From the NCBI GenBank assembly GCA_964391095.1, contig CAYMJA010000003.1, positions 1-64,000 on the forward strand: a DNA stretch of 64,000 nucleotides. The letters are read 5' to 3'. Below the pieces are notes generated by a model. That model did not search any database. It had not been told where the DNA came from and saw only the letters and a program-made list of their open reading frames with translations. This document shows positions 51,393 to 59,773 of this stretch, piece after piece. Origin of the DNA: CAYMJA01 sp964391095 (GTDB taxonomy: Bacteria > Patescibacteriota > Minisyncoccia > Minisyncoccales > GWA2-38-27). A program made the position numbers and the translations under genes. Positions within the stretch are counted from its first letter, which is position 1, and each line of letters opens with the position of its first letter.

Positions 51393-52565
51393 ACGAAGAA
51401 AAAAATGATACTTATCTTCTATAAATATCTTGTCTCGCTTTCCATACCGATGATTCATTTTACACTGAACAATGGTTTCAAAATTATTGTCTCCCGGACG
51501 AGTTTTAAGCACATCGCCTACTTCAATATTTTTACCATCTCTTTTGGAAAAAATCAACACTCCAGGTTGGCAAAAAATTTGCGCTTTACCGGTAATAAGA
51601 TTTCCCTTTCCGTTCATTAAAATAACTTGATTGCGTTTCTTTAACACCGGCCTAATAGCGTTCACGTAATATCCCAACTCAATTGCGTATCTTTGACTAA
51701 TTCTTAAAGCCAATAGTCTCCCCCATCCTGCCCTGATTGTTATTGTTTTTCCTAATTTTGTCCCCTGACATAGGATAGTTTCTTTTAAAAAACCTTTTTT
51801 AAAAGCAACCCCTAATTTATCAGAGGGAATTGTTTTGATTACGCTTTTGCTCGGTTCTAGTTTAAAAATGCCGACTAAATTCTGGAAATATGCGCCCACC
51901 ATTACAGAACCAATGGCTAAATGTTGACCTCTTTGCTTGGGCTCAGAATAGATTTTACAAAATCTACTCGGCACTCCAAATATATTAGAAACTAAATCTC
52001 TTGTATGTTGAAGAAAATCAATCTTGCCCCTTATTCTGATAAGGTTTATTGAATCAGATTGTTTATTCGTAACACCGGCGTTCCCTCTATACAAAATAAT
52101 TGCTGCTAATTCTCCAACATCTTCGGAATTAGGTTCTTCTATATTGTTAGGAATAAATACAATATCTGGGTTAATAGAAACAGCACTGAGAGAAATCATA
52201 GGGAACTTCACAAATACATAATGAGACCTATTCTTGCCAGCTACTTTCTTAATCGGTTCACCTTTCCATTCTTTCCAGTTTCTTTCAAAAAAGAAATAAT
52301 TTATTCCTCCCCAGCAATTTTTAATGAGACTATCTAATCTTCGCCATTTTTCTCTTGCTATTCTTTTAATAATTTCTCGTGGTGAAACTGGTTCACCATT
52401 ACCTTTTTTCTTTTCGCCGTATTCTCGAACTAGAAATTCAAACCTCCTTCTAAACGCCTCTTTTTGTTCTTGGTTGATTCTCTCTAAACGTGTGATTCTT
52501 TCCCAATCAAGGGAGAGTGCTTGCAACAACCTTTCAATTTTCTCTTCCTTGTTCATTTTTGTCAC
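51381..52565 (-). CDS. Hypothetical protein (394 residues)
   Basis: I do not recognise this protein. The first 75 residues are charged helices (KEEKIERLLQALSLDWERITRLERINQ); the middle has WGGINYFFFERNWKEWKG and the end is basic (KCKMNHRYGKRDKIF region). No signal peptide or membrane helix is seen. A Shine-Dalgarno AGAAGGTGA, a TTGACA-16 bp-TAATAT promoter and a terminator show an independent gene. The final 80 residues (NAIRPVLKKRNQVILMNGKG onward) could be a small beta domain. Confidence 0.55.
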   Translation of the reverse strand: MTKMNKEEKIERLLQALSLDWERITRLERINQEQKEAFRRRFEFLVREYGEKKKGNGEPVSPREIIKRIAREKWRRLDSLIKNCWGGINYFFFERNWKEWKGEPIKKVAGKNRSHYVFVKFPMISLSAVSINPDIVFIPNNIEEPNSEDVGELAAIILYRGNAGVTNKQSDSINLIRIRGKIDFLQHTRDLVSNIFGVPSRFCKIYSEPKQRGQHLAIGSVMVGAYFQNLVGIFKLEPSKSVIKTIPSDKLGVAFKKGFLKETILCQGTKLGKTITIRAGWGRLLALRISQRYAIELGYYVNAIRPVLKKRNQVILMNGKGNLITGKAQIFCQPGVLIFSKRDGKNIEVGDVLKTRPGDNNFETIVQCKMNHRYGKRDKIFIEDKYHFFLRKRS

Positions 52566-52601
52566 CTTCTTTCTTTTTTTATTTTTAAATGTTCTACCTT
52601 G

Positions 52602-52629
52602 ATATTAAATACTTTAATGGATTTGTCAA
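52602..52629 (-). promoter_or_regulatory. Promoter of the 394-residue protein gene
   Basis: Minus strand TTGACA (52629-52624), 16 bp, TAATAT (52607-52602). Confidence 0.75.
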
Positions 52630-52650
52630 TCTATCTATTTCCTATTTTTT

Positions 52651-53190
52651 TTATTTCAGAGGTACTGACTCTAATATGGTATACTCTGGTCCTCCTTTCT
52701 TTAATTGACTTTCCATTACTTCTATTGAATTGACACTAAAACTTAAAGAAATATCTTCTTGAACTTCTGGCCTTTCTTCTGGTTCAATCCGCTGCCATTC
52801 CCATTTTCTAATTCTTCCCAAGGTAATGTGAGGAGAAAATTCCCTATTCTCTGATAAAGATTTGTCTAAATCGTCTCTTAAAGAAGTAAAATCTTCTGAC
52901 TTCTCCCCCACTGCCCAAATCATTCGGGGTGGCATTTTCTGTGGAGGACCGTAACAGATTTTATTTAAATTAACAGAAAATACAGAATGTCTTAAAGCCA
53001 TTTCCTTTACGGTCTTACAAGTTTCCAAAAGCTCCTCATCGTTAATATAACCCAGAAAAGCCAAGGTGATGTGAATATTACCCGGCTTTGTCCATCTAAT
53101 TGGCATTTCCGGCCATCTTTTCTGATAATCTGCCAGTTTCTTTTTTATATTTTCCGGTAAATTTATAGCAATAAAAATTCGATGCCTCAT
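52651..53190 (-). CDS. thpR: RNA 2',3'-cyclic phosphodiesterase
   Basis: A 179-residue 2H phosphoesterase with the paired motifs HITLAFLGYI (residues 41-50) and HITLGRIRKWEW (about residue 123). RWTKPGNIHITLAFLG is typical of the ThpR/LigT group, which opens 2',3'-cyclic phosphates on RNA. It is divergent from amrS, sharing a 57-bp AT-rich intergenic region. Confidence 0.9.
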   Translation of the reverse strand: MRHRIFIAINLPENIKKKLADYQKRWPEMPIRWTKPGNIHITLAFLGYINDEELLETCKTVKEMALRHSVFSVNLNKICYGPPQKMPPRMIWAVGEKSEDFTSLRDDLDKSLSENREFSPHITLGRIRKWEWQRIEPEERPEVQEDISLSFSVNSIEVMESQLKKGGPEYTILESVPLK

Positions 53191-53212
53191 ATGTTTAGAA
53201 TTTGGAATTTAA

Positions 53213-53241
53213 TTGAATTATAGCAAATTTTAAATTAGAAT
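53213..53241 (+). promoter_or_regulatory. amrS promoter, probably leaderless
   Basis: TTGAAT (53213-53218), 17 bp, TAGAAT (53236-53241), then 6 nt to ATG 53248. Confidence 0.65.
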
Positions 53242-53247
53242 AAAAAT

Positions 53248-54264
53248 ATGAAAGAGTGTTATCTGTATAAAAAATTAGTTAATAGAAAGGTTCAGTGTTT
53301 AAATTGCGCTCATTATTGCATCTTATCTCCAGGACAAAAAGGAATTTGCGGGGTCAGAGAAAACCGAAACGACAAACTTTACTCTTTGGTTTACGGAAAA
53401 GTTGTCGCTATCAACATTGACCCGATTGAAAAAAAGCCATTTTTTCACTTTTTACCCGGAACCCAATCTTTATCAGTGGCTACTGCGGGATGTAATTTCA
53501 AATGCGCTTCCTGTCAGAATTATAATATTTCTCAAATGCCCCAGTTAATTGGAAAAATTGAAGGAGAAGAAATTCCGCCAGAAAAAATTGTTGAAATAGC
53601 TTTGAAAAATCATTTACCTTCAATTTCTTATACTTACACCGAACCAGCTATTTTCTCTGAATACGCCTTAGATATAATGAAATTGGCTAAAAAACAAGGG
53701 ATAAAAAACGCTTGGGTTAGCAACGGCTTTTGGTCAAAAGAATTATTTGATTTAATTTTTCCTTATTTGGACGCGGTTAATATTGATTTAAAAGGTTTTG
53801 AAGACGCATTTTATCAAAAATATTGCGGGGGAAAACTACAGCCGGTTTTAGATACCCTAAAAAGGTTAAAAAAGAAAAAAATCTGGATTGAGGTGACGAC
53901 TTTGGTTATTCCAACTCTAAATGATTCAGAAAAAAATTTTACTAAAATTGCCGAATTTATAAAAAATGCATTGGGGACTGAGACACCTTGGCATATTTCT
54001 CAATTTTGCGGAGCTATTTCCTGGAAACTTCAAAATATACCTGATACTTCAACTAAGACATTACAAAGAGCTTACAAAATCGGGAAAGAAATTGGCTTAA
54101 AATATGTTTATATTGGGAATATCCCCGGAATAAATTCTGAAAATACTTATTGTCCAAAATGCGGCGCTTTAATGATTGAGAGAACTGGATACCATATTGC
54201 CCGTTTTGATAAAAAAGGCAAATGTTCAAAATGCGAAAAGAATTTAAACTTAATTTTAAACTAA
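53248..54264 (+). CDS. amrS: AmmeMemoRadiSam system radical SAM enzyme
   Basis: A 338-residue radical SAM protein with the cluster motif AGCNFKCASCQNYNISQ (CxxxCxxC), an N-terminal cysteine set (QCLNCAHYCILSPGQKGICGVREN) and a C-terminal zinc-like set (YCPKCG, CSKCEKN). The family always travels with Memo and AMMECR1 homologues; its reaction is not settled. It overlaps no neighbour but is followed after one base by the Memo-like gene. Confidence 0.9.
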   Translation: MKECYLYKKLVNRKVQCLNCAHYCILSPGQKGICGVRENRNDKLYSLVYGKVVAINIDPIEKKPFFHFLPGTQSLSVATAGCNFKCASCQNYNISQMPQLIGKIEGEEIPPEKIVEIALKNHLPSISYTYTEPAIFSEYALDIMKLAKKQGIKNAWVSNGFWSKELFDLIFPYLDAVNIDLKGFEDAFYQKYCGGKLQPVLDTLKRLKKKKIWIEVTTLVIPTLNDSEKNFTKIAEFIKNALGTETPWHISQFCGAISWKLQNIPDTSTKTLQRAYKIGKEIGLKYVYIGNIPGINSENTYCPKCGALMIERTGYHIARFDKKGKCSKCEKNLNLILN

Positions 54265-54265
54265 G

Positions 54266-54877
54266 ATGATTAAATTTGCTTGTTTTTCACCTCATCCGCC
54301 GCTTTTGCTTCCTGATGTTGGCTCAGATGAGGATAAGCAGAAAGTGAAAAAAACAATTAAAAGTTTGGAGCATTTGGGTATGCTGTTAAAAAAAGTAAAT
54401 CCAGATGTGATAATCATTTCTTCTCCTCATCCCGATTGGGGATTTAATGTTCCTTTATACTTTTTGGCAAAAGATTTTAAGGGGGAAATCAAAACCCACC
54501 TAACTGAAATGGAAACTCCAAAAGAGTATTTTAATAAAGGTAAAAAGATTTACCAAAATCTCGAAAATAATAAAAAATATGCCCTAATTGCTTCAGGCGA
54601 TATGTCCCACTGCCTAAAAGAAGAAGGTCCCTATGGTTTTCATTCTGACGGACCTAAATTTGACAAATCCCTAATAGAATTTTTAAAGAAAAAAGATATT
54701 GAAAATTTCCTAAAATTAGATGAGATGTATCCAGAAGCCGGAGAATGCGGTCTGCGTTCTTTCTCCTTTCTTTTAGGAATTTTAGAAGAGGCAAAAATGA
54801 ATTGGCAGCCAGAAATTTTATCTTACGAAGGACCCTTTGGAGTTGGTTATTTAGTAGTAAACGTAAAAGGGTTATAA
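54266..54877 (+). CDS. Memo-like AmmeMemoRadiSam protein (LigB fold)
   Basis: A 203-residue protein with CFSPHPPLLLPDVGSDE at the N-terminus, ISSPHPDWGF, and GDMSHCLKEEGPYGFHSDGPKFD, the histidines and acids expected of a class III extradiol dioxygenase/Memo metal site. It is shorter than human Memo. It ends SYEGPFGVGYLVVNVKGL. The last 43 bp recur at 58094-58136, beyond the UPF0182 gene, showing a rearrangement at this locus. Confidence 0.85.
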   Translation: MIKFACFSPHPPLLLPDVGSDEDKQKVKKTIKSLEHLGMLLKKVNPDVIIISSPHPDWGFNVPLYFLAKDFKGEIKTHLTEMETPKEYFNKGKKIYQNLENNKKYALIASGDMSHCLKEEGPYGFHSDGPKFDKSLIEFLKKKDIENFLKLDEMYPEAGECGLRSFSFLLGILEEAKMNWQPEILSYEGPFGVGYLVVNVKGL

Positions 54878-54903
54878 TCTGCCGACGGCAAATTTTTTCA
54901 CTA

Positions 54904-54939
54904 TAAAAAAAGAAGCCAAGGAAGTTGATCCCTTGGCTT
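54904..54939 (-). terminator. Terminator of the UPF0182 gene
   Basis: AAGCCAAGG and CCTTGGCTT arms around a 9-nt loop; on the minus strand CTTTTTTTATAG follows. Confidence 0.85.
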
Positions 54940-54951
54940 TTAAGTTTCACT

Positions 54952-57801
54952 TTATTTCTGAAGTAACTGATCGAGGCAGTACTTCAAAAGTTCAAGCTCT
55001 TTACCGGCTTCTTTGTATTTACCTTCACCGGTACATTCTTGCCATTTTCTAAAATGCTCATTGGCCTGCTTTATGAGTTCTTGAACAGAGATTGCTGGAG
55101 CTTCGGTGATTGTTGCTTGAGTAGGTCTCTCAATGATGACTCTTCCTCTCATTAGAGCTTTCAGAGCATCATCGAATGTATCTGCCCAGACAAGCCCCCT
55201 GCCTTCCTGATAGAGTGCCACCTTTTTCAGTTCCGGAATCTCTATGTTCTCTGCTTGCAAGTAAATGGGCTCTACGTAAAGAATAGTGTCACCCAAAGGT
55301 ATGGCAAGTGTGTTGCCCCTGATGACCTGGGAGCCGCGCTGATCCCAAAGAGTCAACCTCTGTGACATTTCAGAGTCCTGGTCGATCTTCGCCTCTACTT
55401 GCAAAGGTCCTGTTACGAATCTACCCTTCGGAAACTTGAACGTAAACAGTTTCCCATAGTTAGGCATGTCGCATCTACCAGCCATCCACCCAATCATAAC
55501 ATTCTTGTTTTTAGGGGTAAATGGAAGCATCTGCAAAAACTCTTCCCTTTCTTCGCCAGGAAGTTTAATAATTACATAATATGGGAGCACTTCCTGGATT
55601 TCTGTCCTGTACTTCTCTCTAGCGACTTCCCAGGCATCTTCCTTATTGTAGAAGACCTGAGGGTCACTCATGTGGTAAATCTCATACATCCTCGCTTGTA
55701 CAGATAGGAAGTCTTCAGGGTATCGGATATGCCTCTTCAGGTCATTTGGCATTTCCTCTGACTTCTTAAAAAGATCAGGGAATATGTTCAGATAGGTTCG
55801 GATAACAGGATCTTTTTCTTCAAATACGTAGAAGATAACATCACCATCATAGGCGTCCACAACAGCCTTCACAGAGTTCCGGATATAATTCACACCATTA
55901 AGATGTTCTTTCTCCGTACCTCCGTAAGGTTCTGAGTAAGGGTAACAATCAGAGACCGTATAAGCATCCCATATCCACTTGAGTCTTCCTTCATCGCTTA
56001 TAACGATGTAGGGGTCTTTGTCAAACCTGAGGAATGGGGCGAGTGTCTGAAGACGGTCACCGATTTCCCTATGGAACATCACTCGGGTTTCAGGTGTTAT
56101 GTAGGCTGACAGAAACAGCTTTATACCATCAAATTTCCAGGCAAAAGCAAATTTTCTGGAGAAAAAGCCAGAACCCACAGATACTCCACCCTTACCTTCA
56201 TAAACACACTCCACATTCGTATCGCCCTTTGGGTAATCAAACTCTTTCTGACCTGTATTCACATACACATGATCATCAGTCCTCTCACCATAGTAGATTT
56301 CAGGCCTTTTGAGTTCTATATTCTTTGCCAGTATTATTGGTGGAATGTCCTTAATAAGAAGGTCTGGTCTACCATCCTGGGTAAATCTGTTGACAGGATT
56401 CAGTGTTAGCCCATAACCATGAGTATACCTGAGTTGTCTGTTAATCCATGTCTGGGCCTTTTCTGGCAACTCTCTTTTCTCTATTTCCCTTAAAGCCAGC
56501 ATGACCTGGGTGTACTCGCCGTCCAGAGTATAGCGATCTATGTCTACATCTCCGAATTCGTAATACAACCGGATTTCCTGAACCTGCTTCAGTCTTGACT
56601 TCAAAGGCCTCCAGTCCCAGAGACGGATATTCTTAATTGTCATACTATTCTCTTCAAGAATCTGCTCTGTTAAACTGTCAGAGAATGGAAACTCTTTCTC
56701 TTCCATTCGGTCAGGGCTTATGGCAAATGCCTCTCTTGTATGTTTGATGTTATACTTTATATAGGGCTCTTCTGCTTTGTTTTCATTGGGCCTCACCAAG
56801 AGAGCCCAATTTAGCCCTGGGACTATCCAGAGACAGCAAGCCATAATAAGGAACCATGCGGCAGGCACAATTACTTTGCCCCAACCGCCGAATATTGCGT
56901 TCCTTATTCTCTTAGATATAGAAAGCAACAGAATGAGACCTATAAGCAACTGGACAAACAGGAATACCCAATATCCTGGCAATCTTGCATGGATATCTGT
57001 ATATCCTGCTCCTGCAACAACACCCCAGCCCGAATACATCAATTTGTACCGAGCAAGAAAGTTTCCCCAGACGTTCAGGAGAAACACAAGAGCAAGTAAA
57101 AACAAGATGTGCGGCAGAAACCTATTTGCGACTCTTTTCCAATCCCTTCTAATATCCGTCAAATCGTATCCTGTAGGATCTATGATTGCCGGATCGGCTA
57201 CTACTCCTACACCTGCCAGAACGGTAAAGAACAAACAGTAAAGCCATCCCTTCACAAATCCGTAAAACGGAAGGGAGAAAAGATAAAAGCTTATGTCTTT
57301 ACCAAAGATAGGATCAAGTGTTCCTGACTGGACTTGATTGAAGTAAAGAAGTATCTTTGCCCAGTAGGCAGCCGCTACACCACCAAAAATCAAGGCAAGA
57401 CCCAGAGAAATCCAACAACCAACACGGGCATATGTTTCCTCATCGCTTTTTTCTCCATCCTCTTCCTTTATCCGACTTAGTCTAATGAGAGCACGTTGGA
57501 AGTTTCCAAACAGAAAGAAAAAGCTGGCAAAACCGAAAACAAGAAATATCAACAGTTTTGCAAAAAATTCTTTCCAGAACCTACCAGAAAATCCAAGGTG
57601 GTCAAACCAGAGGTACTCGGTGTAGAACGGAAAAAACCAGAAAAACAAGACCGACCAGAACACTGTGTTTACAACTGCAATCACATTGGATTTCATCCAT
57701 TCCCTTCCAGGAACTTCTTTGTCCTTTAAAGACCTAACAAAGTTTACCAGAAGGGGTATAAAACCCAACGCAATTAGCACGAGTAGCATGCAACTTAACA
57801 T
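54952..57801 (-). CDS. UPF0182-family large membrane protein
   Basis: A 949-residue protein: seven or so membrane helices in residues 1-330, including FWFFPFYTEYLWFDHLGFSG, then a large extracellular domain (PYIKYNIKHTREAF, RQLRYTHGYGLTLNPVN, DPYIVISDEGRLKWIWDAYT). The family is widespread but of unknown function. The gene reads clearly more GC-rich than its neighbours, is monocistronic with a strong promoter, Shine-Dalgarno GGAGG and terminator, and splits the memo-AMMECR1 locus. All of this suggests acquisition by transfer. Confidence 0.85.
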   Translation of the reverse strand: MLSCMLLVLIALGFIPLLVNFVRSLKDKEVPGREWMKSNVIAVVNTVFWSVLFFWFFPFYTEYLWFDHLGFSGRFWKEFFAKLLIFLVFGFASFFFLFGNFQRALIRLSRIKEEDGEKSDEETYARVGCWISLGLALIFGGVAAAYWAKILLYFNQVQSGTLDPIFGKDISFYLFSLPFYGFVKGWLYCLFFTVLAGVGVVADPAIIDPTGYDLTDIRRDWKRVANRFLPHILFLLALVFLLNVWGNFLARYKLMYSGWGVVAGAGYTDIHARLPGYWVFLFVQLLIGLILLLSISKRIRNAIFGGWGKVIVPAAWFLIMACCLWIVPGLNWALLVRPNENKAEEPYIKYNIKHTREAFAISPDRMEEKEFPFSDSLTEQILEENSMTIKNIRLWDWRPLKSRLKQVQEIRLYYEFGDVDIDRYTLDGEYTQVMLALREIEKRELPEKAQTWINRQLRYTHGYGLTLNPVNRFTQDGRPDLLIKDIPPIILAKNIELKRPEIYYGERTDDHVYVNTGQKEFDYPKGDTNVECVYEGKGGVSVGSGFFSRKFAFAWKFDGIKLFLSAYITPETRVMFHREIGDRLQTLAPFLRFDKDPYIVISDEGRLKWIWDAYTVSDCYPYSEPYGGTEKEHLNGVNYIRNSVKAVVDAYDGDVIFYVFEEKDPVIRTYLNIFPDLFKKSEEMPNDLKRHIRYPEDFLSVQARMYEIYHMSDPQVFYNKEDAWEVAREKYRTEIQEVLPYYVIIKLPGEEREEFLQMLPFTPKNKNVMIGWMAGRCDMPNYGKLFTFKFPKGRFVTGPLQVEAKIDQDSEMSQRLTLWDQRGSQVIRGNTLAIPLGDTILYVEPIYLQAENIEIPELKKVALYQEGRGLVWADTFDDALKALMRGRVIIERPTQATITEAPAISVQELIKQANEHFRKWQECTGEGKYKEAGKELELLKYCLDQLLQK

Positions 57802-57817
57802 TTTTCTTCCTCCTTTT

Positions 57818-57865
57818 TTAATTAGAATCGATACAACTGTTACCGAAACGCTTCATCCTCCACAT
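57818..57865 (-). CDS. Possible 15-residue leader peptide of the UPF0182 gene
   Basis: ATG 57865 opens MWRMKRFGNSCIDSN, ending TAA just before the Shine-Dalgarno sequence of the main gene. A strong AAGGAGGTGAT sequence lies upstream at a long spacing of about 14 nt. It may couple or control translation, or be chance. Confidence 0.3.
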   Translation of the reverse strand: MWRMKRFGNSCIDSN

Positions 57866-57984
57866 TCTCAAATAGTATCACCTCCTTTTTAATTTTAAAT
57901 GAGCTATTGAACTCTCAAAATCAAGGTTTTTGGCCTAATTTTCGGTAATTTTAGACCAATAAATTGGTTGATTTTGAATAAAGA

Positions 57985-58013
57985 AGTATAACAAACATTA
58001 AAAAGTTTGTCAA
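57985..58013 (-). promoter_or_regulatory. Promoter of the UPF0182 gene
   Basis: Minus strand TTGACA (58013-58008), 17 bp, TATACT (57990-57985). The leader is about 180 nt. The rest of the 57802-58093 spacer shows nothing else coding. Confidence 0.8.
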
Positions 58014-58067
58014 GGATAAAGTATGTGAGTTGAGTTGTTTTTTCTTTTATTTAAACTATAATAATAA

Positions 58068-58100
58068 TTATCTTATCTTATCTTATCTTATCTTATCTTA
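58068..58100 (+). repeat. TTATC microsatellite at the insertion junction
   Basis: Six perfect TTATC units plus TTA directly precede the duplicated memo 3' end. The intact memo gene has a single TTATC at the matching position. Confidence 0.9.
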
Positions 58101-58177
58101 CGAAGGACCTTTTGGAGTTGGTTATTTAGTCATAAACTTTACCCTGTTAAATAGTGCTGAAAGCAATTTAACGGGGT
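58094..58177 (+). pseudogene. Detached 3' end of the Memo-like gene
   Basis: 58094-58136 matches the end of the intact gene (54819 onward) with only a few changes and stays in frame: SYEGPFGVGYLVIN, then FTLLNSAESNLTG and a TGA stop. The last codons are supplied by a 37-bp palindromic element. It is best read as the original gene end, cut off when the UPF0182 segment entered. Confidence 0.75.
58141..58177 (+). repeat. Palindromic element (37 bp) related to the one in dacA
   Basis: ACCCTGTTAAAT and ATTTAACGGGGT ends with a CTGAAAGC core. Its right arm, GGGGTGA, also provides the Shine-Dalgarno-like sequence for the next gene. Confidence 0.75.
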
Positions 58178-58185
58178 GAAAATTA

Positions 58186-58485
58186 ATGAAATTTATTATA
58201 AAAAATATATCAGGAGAAAACATTGTAAATTTAATGAGAAAGATTGGTTATTATTTCTTGCCGAAAAAAGAATTTGAACTATCTTTTGTTAGACCATTGG
58301 AAAGAAGCGGCTACCCTAGATTTCATATTTATTTGAAAACTAATAAAGAAAATGACGAAATAATTTTTAACCTCCATCTGGACCAGAAAAGACCAGTTTA
58401 CAAAGGGGCCCCGGCCCACGCCGGAGAATACAGCGGTAAAGTAGTAGAAAACGAAGCCGAAAGAATAAAACAAATATTAGGTTGA
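58186..58485 (+). CDS. Conserved-looking hypothetical protein (99 residues)
   Basis: A small soluble protein with a mixed alpha/beta pattern: KFIIKNISGENIVNLMRKIGYYF, an Arg-rich PLERSGYPRFHIYLK, then FNLHLDQKRPVYKG, APAHAGEYSG and a final helix VENEAERIKQIL. I cannot name the family. It lies eight bases before the AMMECR1 gene, with a GGGGTGA sequence seven bases before the ATG derived from the palindromic element. Confidence 0.65.
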   Translation: MKFIIKNISGENIVNLMRKIGYYFLPKKEFELSFVRPLERSGYPRFHIYLKTNKENDEIIFNLHLDQKRPVYKGAPAHAGEYSGKVVENEAERIKQILG

Positions 58486-58493
58486 TTTTAATA

Positions 58494-59099
58494 ATGAATC
58501 AATATATTTCCCTCGCCAAATCGGCAGTAGAAAATTATATTAAAGATAAAAAGGTTATCTCGCCCTTTGAAGATTTACCAGAAGAATTTTTAACTAAAAA
58601 GTCCGGCGCCTTTATTACAATTGAAAAAAGAGGAAATTTGAGAGGATGTATCGGCACTTATTTACCGACTCAAGGAAATATCGCCCAAGAAATTATTCAT
58701 AATGCTATTGCCGCCGCTATTGAAGATTATCGATTTAACCCGATTCAAAAACAAGAGCTTCCCGAACTATCCTACACAGTTTATATTTTGCACAAACCCG
58801 AATTAGTTCTAACAAAAGAGGTTTCAGACCCGCCAAAATTTTTCTTCGAAAAACTGAGGCAGGCAGGGCTTGATCCTAAAAAATACGGTATAATAATAAA
58901 AACAACCCCTATTTCTTCTTCTGGGAAAACAGATGTTATGTTCAATGGCCATACTATTCCCAAATCCGGTCTTTTGCTCCCGAATTTAGAAGGAGTAGAT
59001 ACGATTGAAAAACAAATCTCTATTGCCTGCCAAAAGGGAGGCATTAATCCTCAAAGAGAAAAAACTATTATTTATCGATTTGAAGTCGCGAAACATTAA
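58494..59099 (+). CDS. AMMECR1-domain protein
   Basis: A 201-residue protein from ATG 58494 (a TTG four codons earlier is possible). GAFITIEKRGNLRGCIGTYLP carries the family LRGCIG motif, followed by ELPELSYTVYILHKPE and DPKKYGIIIK. It is the third component of the AmmeMemoRadiSam set, separated from amrS and the Memo-like gene by the UPF0182 insertion. It has no known reaction. Confidence 0.9.
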   Translation: MNQYISLAKSAVENYIKDKKVISPFEDLPEEFLTKKSGAFITIEKRGNLRGCIGTYLPTQGNIAQEIIHNAIAAAIEDYRFNPIQKQELPELSYTVYILHKPELVLTKEVSDPPKFFFEKLRQAGLDPKKYGIIIKTTPISSSGKTDVMFNGHTIPKSGLLLPNLEGVDTIEKQISIACQKGGINPQREKTIIYRFEVAKH

Positions 59100-59101
59100 A
59101 A

Positions 59102-59770
59102 ATGAAGAATCAAAAAATCGCTAAAATATTATACGATATAGGAGAACTTTTAGATATAAAAGGTGTGAGTTTCAAACCAAAAGCGTACAAAAAAGCAGCG
59201 ATTGCCTTGGAGAACCTGGAAAGAGATATTTCCCTTATCTATAAAGAGGAAGGAATAAAGGGTATTAAAAAAATTTCCGGCATAGGTAAAAGTATTGCCG
59301 AGAAAATTGAAGAATATTCAAAAAAAGGAAAAATAAAATACTATGAAGAATTAAAAAAAGAAACGGTCATCCGTCAGATTATCACTCATTATTTCAAAAC
59401 TAAGGGATTGAGTTTAAAAGAGCTTAAAAAAAACGCTAAAAAAAGAAAAATTATTTACTCAAGGTTTACAAAACCGGCTAAGCAACTTTTAGAATTAGCC
59501 GGTTCTTTAGAAAAAGCCAAAGCAGCAATTGACAAAGTAGCCCAATGGGCAAAATCAAGAGATTTGGACTATGCAATTGAAACTGTTTTTAAAAAATGGC
59601 TGGAATTAGACAGATTGAAACCAAAAGAGGTAGTAAAAAAACCATTTTTTCGAGGAAATCCAATGGTTTGGTCGGAAACTAAAAAGAGATGGTATGTTAT
59701 TGACGAAAGCGGAGAATGGTTAGAATTTGCCGGTAAAAAGTCGGACATTGAATGGCGAATTGTCAAATGA
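59102..59770 (+). CDS. Helix-hairpin-helix protein, truncated PolX-like
   Basis: A 222-residue protein. Residues 1-90 match the N-terminal HHH domain of PolX-type DNA polymerase beta (ILYDIGELLDIKGVSFKPKAYKKAAIAL, then GIKKISGIGKSIAEKIEEYSKKGK). The polymerase and PHP domains are absent. The rest is a basic helical region and a short C-terminal domain rich in tryptophan (GNPMVWSETKKRWYVIDESGEWLEF). It probably binds DNA. It stops in TGA, four bases before fmt. Confidence 0.7.
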   Translation: MKNQKIAKILYDIGELLDIKGVSFKPKAYKKAAIALENLERDISLIYKEEGIKGIKKISGIGKSIAEKIEEYSKKGKIKYYEELKKETVIRQIITHYFKTKGLSLKELKKNAKKRKIIYSRFTKPAKQLLELAGSLEKAKAAIDKVAQWAKSRDLDYAIETVFKKWLELDRLKPKEVVKKPFFRGNPMVWSETKKRWYVIDESGEWLEFAGKKSDIEWRIVK

Positions 59771-59773
59771 ACA

